The position numbers were made by a program, and so were the translations under genes. Below are positions 63,988-64,000 of a stretch of 64,000 nucleotides of DNA, one piece after another; position 1 is the stretch's first letter, and each line of letters begins with the position of its first letter. The DNA comes from JACMJL01 sp963791805. GTDB lineage: Bacteria; Bacillota; Clostridia; Clostridiales; Clostridiaceae. Where the stretch lies: assembly GCA_963791805.1 (NCBI GenBank), contig CAWBTU010000006.1, positions 682,001 to 746,000 on the forward strand. Reading direction: 5' to 3'. The notes beneath the pieces were generated by a model, which saw only the letters and a list, made by a program, of their open reading frames with translations, was not told the origin of the DNA and made no database searches.

Positions 63988-64000
63988 GTCTATGGATGGA

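Overview
The DNA is AT-rich, with strong GGAGG-type ribosome binding sites, many intrinsic terminators and a clostridial gene set: two alpha/beta-type small acid-soluble spore proteins, a surface protein with three cell-wall-binding type 2 (CWB2) domains, Lgt, GreA, HtrA and a DUF2922/DUF1659/YvrJ trio. This indicates an endospore-forming Clostridium (sensu stricto or close). The species cannot be named from the sequence alone. No tRNA, rRNA, CRISPR array, intact insertion sequence or prophage was seen.

Bases 1-29,300 form a surface-protein island built from repeated parts. It opens with the 3' part of a response regulator with a SARP-type winged helix, followed by a membrane diguanylate cyclase. 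Then come cassettes made of (i) a leftover of the response-regulator 3' end, (ii) a terminator hairpin, (iii) a promoter carrying two TTCATTTAGGG repeats in 11-bp register, (iv) a small receiver-like protein whose phospho-acceptor Asp is replaced, and (v) a large secreted protein of IPT/TIG, Fn3, cadherin-like or DNRLRE modules ending in a shared C-terminal module. Several surface genes are decayed (2824-6225, 25056-29155) and one locus is split (21515-24710). Two are intact: one with a Leu-Val-Gln-Thr-Gly sorting-type tail (7049-8821) and one with CWB2 domains (9764-14536). The island also holds an AAA-ATPase/PD-(D/E)XK protein, a LytTR response regulator next to a lipoprotein gene with a 9-N12-9 direct repeat upstream, and a decayed MalT/LuxR regulator.

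Bases 29,300-42,600 look mostly like ordinary chromosome: an ABC exporter pair, lgt, a small gene behind a LexA-box promoter, an HtrA-type protease behind a Pho-box-like repeat, a 42-residue peptide gene, greA, a VOC protein, two SASP genes, thpR and asnB.

Bases 42,600-64,000 are accessory chromosome: small regulators, acetyltransferases, lipoproteins, an Rpn-type nuclease, a YceG-like/trypsin fusion and many gene fragments (EndoU toxin, metallo-beta-lactamase, Psd, radical SAM, GNAT). A roughly 100-bp promoter-bearing sequence (TTGATA, 18 bp, TATAAT) occurs six times in 11 kb, each time ahead of a different small gene or gene remnant, so it appears to be a dispersed promoter element.

The strongest candidate for an undescribed system is the cassette array at 1-9,600: a SARP-like regulator, its apparent 11-bp repeat operators, a diguanylate cyclase, pseudo-receivers and modular surface proteins. 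The control logic proposed for it is inference.
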